In this document: positions 5,197 to 6,444 of the stretch, piece by piece
How positions within the stretch are numbered: position 1 is the first letter of the stretch
Layout of the letters: the number at the start of each line of letters is the position of its first letter
Assembly (NCBI GenBank): GCA_002440125.1
Contig: DJRQ01000006.1
Location: forward strand, 1 to 6,444
DNA length: 6,444 nt
Source of the DNA: Caryophanales bacterium UBA6356
GTDB lineage: Bacteria; Bacillota_I; Bacilli_A; RFN20; CAG-826
Direction: 5' to 3'
Translations under genes and position numbers: made by a program
The notes under the pieces: generated by a model
Seen by the model: only the letters and a program-made list of their open reading frames with translations
What the model was told of the DNA's origin: nothing
Database searches by the model: none

Positions 5197-6444
5197 TTAT
5201 TCCCCTTCTTCGAATTTCCGTGTGACTTCCTCTTCGTTCAAAGAGATGAAGGGGCGCGTTTCGATGACGTTATTGACCTTAATCGTCAAGACGTTCGTAT
5301 CGACGTATTTGGCAATCGTCTTTCCACGCTCTGTTGGAGTGGCGATGATAAGTTGCGCATCGAGTTGTTTGAAGTATTCCATGATGCCTTCGATATGTCC
5401 GGCATCCATGTTGTTGAATGCTTCGTCGAAAAGAACCAAGCAACCATGGCTCTTTCTATCTGGGGCATTGCGGATAATCTGATCGAAGGAAGCGGCGATG
5501 ATGACGTAGAATGGCGTTTGTGTTTCCCCGCCCGACTTCTCTCGGCTGATCTTCGAGAAGAGGGAGTGGCCATTCTTGTTGATGATTTCGATATCGTAAT
5601 TCATGAAGCGGCGGTAGTCGCAATATTTTGCGATGTCTTGCAAGGTCTTTTCGTCGGTGTCGTTACTTGCAAGCTTCATGAATAGCTCGTTCATAAGAGC
5701 TTTGTTGCGATCGTTTAGGCTCTCGCCGAAGAGGTCTGTTTGAACGAAGTTCTCATTGCCTTTGAAGATATCGTAGTAGTCTCCGAACGCTTTGTCTTTG
5801 GATTTGGTGACGATGAAACGATAAATGTCGCCATCCGTTCCAAAAGGCTTGTTGGCAAGAAGCTTATTGAGGCTCTTGATATGCTCCTCTTCATTGATGA
5901 TATTGGCGCGGATCGCATCGATGTAATTATTCTCGAAAGCGTTCGTGGCCTCTTTCTTGGCTTTTTCGAGTTTGGCTTGGTCTTCCATCAAGGCGCGACT
6001 CGTCAATATGTTCTTCTCTTGATAGAAGGAGGGGAGCGAATCGATAGAAGAGGTGGCATCGAACTTGAAGGTATCGATGTATTTTTGCATCAAATTGGTT
6101 AAAAGGGCCTTCTTATAGCTCACATCATCTTGCCCTTTCTTCAAGCGAGAATCCACTTCGGCCATGCTAAGCTTGCCATTCTCTTTTTCGAAAGCCTCAA
6201 ACTCTTGACGGAAAAGGTTGGAAGAAAGGAGTTTCTTAAGGGTGCGCGCAGCCTCGCTTTCGGCACTATCGTCTCCCGAAAGGCTCTTCGACAAGAAGTC
6301 GTTTTCGTATTCCAAACGGCTCTTTTCCGCTAAAACGGAATCCCTCTTTTTTTGGGTTTCTTCCCTCTCTTTCAAGAGATCGTTTTCTTTGTTGGCAGCG
6401 CTATCGGGGGTTTTGATGGCTTCAAGCTTGCTCTTCAAAGACTC
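5197..6444 (-). CDS. jetC: JetC-like condensin ATPase of a Wadjet system, C-terminal part (5' end beyond window)
   Basis: The last 415 residues of a large SMC-like ATPase are present; the frame is open to the right edge, and the full protein is likely around 1,100 aa as in JetC/MksB/EptC. Visible in order: coiled coil (about 6440-6260), a helical middle with NLMQKYIDTF, and a second coiled arm. The LNKLLANKPF segment (5842-5871) re-enters the ATPase head, followed by YCDYRRFMNYDIEI near 5625. Then come the ABC signature SGGETQTPF (SGGE at 5524-5535), Walker B LVLFDEAFNNMD (Asp-Glu at 5422-5427) and the switch segment IIATPTERG (5323-5349). Walker A lies outside the window. This layout matches JetC better than true SMC, RecN or SbcC. 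In studied Wadjet systems JetC forms a loop-extruding motor with JetA and JetB, and JetD cuts small circular DNA. All visible ATPase motifs are intact. It is convergent with the lipoprotein operon and closed by a terminator at 5141-5178, so no jetD lies downstream. A related MksB-type chromosome organiser remains possible. Confidence 0.85.
   Translation of the reverse strand, partial: ESLKSKLEAIKTPDSAANKENDLLKEREETQKKRDSVLAEKSRLEYENDFLSKSLSGDDSAESEAARTLKKLLSSNLFRQEFEAFEKENGKLSMAEVDSRLKKGQDDVSYKKALLTNLMQKYIDTFKFDATSSIDSLPSFYQEKNILTSRALMEDQAKLEKAKKEATNAFENNYIDAIRANIINEEEHIKSLNKLLANKPFGTDGDIYRFIVTKSKDKAFGDYYDIFKGNENFVQTDLFGESLNDRNKALMNELFMKLASNDTDEKTLQDIAKYCDYRRFMNYDIEIINKNGHSLFSKISREKSGGETQTPFYVIIAASFDQIIRNAPDRKSHGCLVLFDEAFNNMDAGHIEGIMEYFKQLDAQLIIATPTERGKTIAKYVDTNVLTIKVNNVIETRPFISLNEEEVTRKFEEGE

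Noticed and set aside
6436..6438. TTG codon as a start for a 413-aa ATPase fragment
   Set aside because: The frame stays open to the window edge, the coiled coil continues through this point, and the head's Walker A part is missing. The gene is therefore simply cut by the window, and TTG here is an internal Leu.
5197..6444. Reading the ATPase as a RecN, SbcC or classical SMC protein
   Set aside because: The LNKLLANKPF re-entry segment, the YCDYRRF strand, the SGGETQTPF signature and the LVLFDEAFNNMD Walker B fit the JetC/MksB group. Classical SMC usually has LSGGE(K/R) with a DE(V/I)DAALD Walker B.

Overview
The window looks like chromosomal DNA from a low-to-mid GC Bacillota, most likely an uncultured gut-type Bacilli/Mollicutes relative (Erysipelotrichales- or RF39-like). 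The evidence is AGGAG-type ribosome binding sites, short 'MKKK' lipoprotein signals ending in V-S-C, G-A-C or F-S-C, compact rho-independent terminators, and GC in the mid-40s % judged from sampled lines rather than a full count. All four genes stop with TAA or TAG and use TGG for Trp with no in-frame TGA, which fits the standard bacterial code. The phylum is an inference; no marker gene is present.

Left and centre (about 1-5100, + strand): three consecutive predicted lipoproteins of increasing size (326, 515 and 772 aa). The first is a single-gene unit closed by a clear terminator at 1062-1087. The second and third are separated by 14 bp, share one good sigma-A promoter (1117-1144) and end at one terminator (5072-5100), so they form a two-gene operon. 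None is recognised by name. By eye, all three look built from a LolA/LppX-like unit: an N-terminal helix, then many beta strands, closing on a strand with a Phe/Tyr-x-x-Asn-Val/Ile...Pro pattern. One copy is suggested in gene 1, two in gene 2 and three in gene 3, with an extra shared C-terminal module in genes 2 and 3. They are probably anchored on the outer face of the membrane. Their ligand or role cannot be read from the sequence.

Right (5141-6444, - strand): the C-terminal third or so of a large SMC-like ATPase, convergent with the lipoprotein operon. Its coiled coil, the Leu-Asn...Pro-Phe strand-entry segment, the ABC signature SGGETQTPF, the Walker B LVLFDEAFNNMD and the Ile-Ile-Ala-Thr-Pro switch region fit JetC, the condensin-type ATPase of Wadjet (JetABCD/MksBEFG/EptABCD) anti-plasmid systems. 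The gene runs off the right edge. It is the last gene of its transcript: a strong terminator follows 18 bp after the stop, so no jetD nuclease gene lies downstream. Any jetA, jetB or jetD would have to be upstream, beyond the window.

The two halves meet tail to tail across a 144-bp intergenic region holding one terminator for each strand. Nothing suggests that the lipoproteins and the JetC-like gene work together. The most notable points are the JetC-like gene without a downstream jetD and the apparent 1-2-3 modular growth of the lipoproteins.
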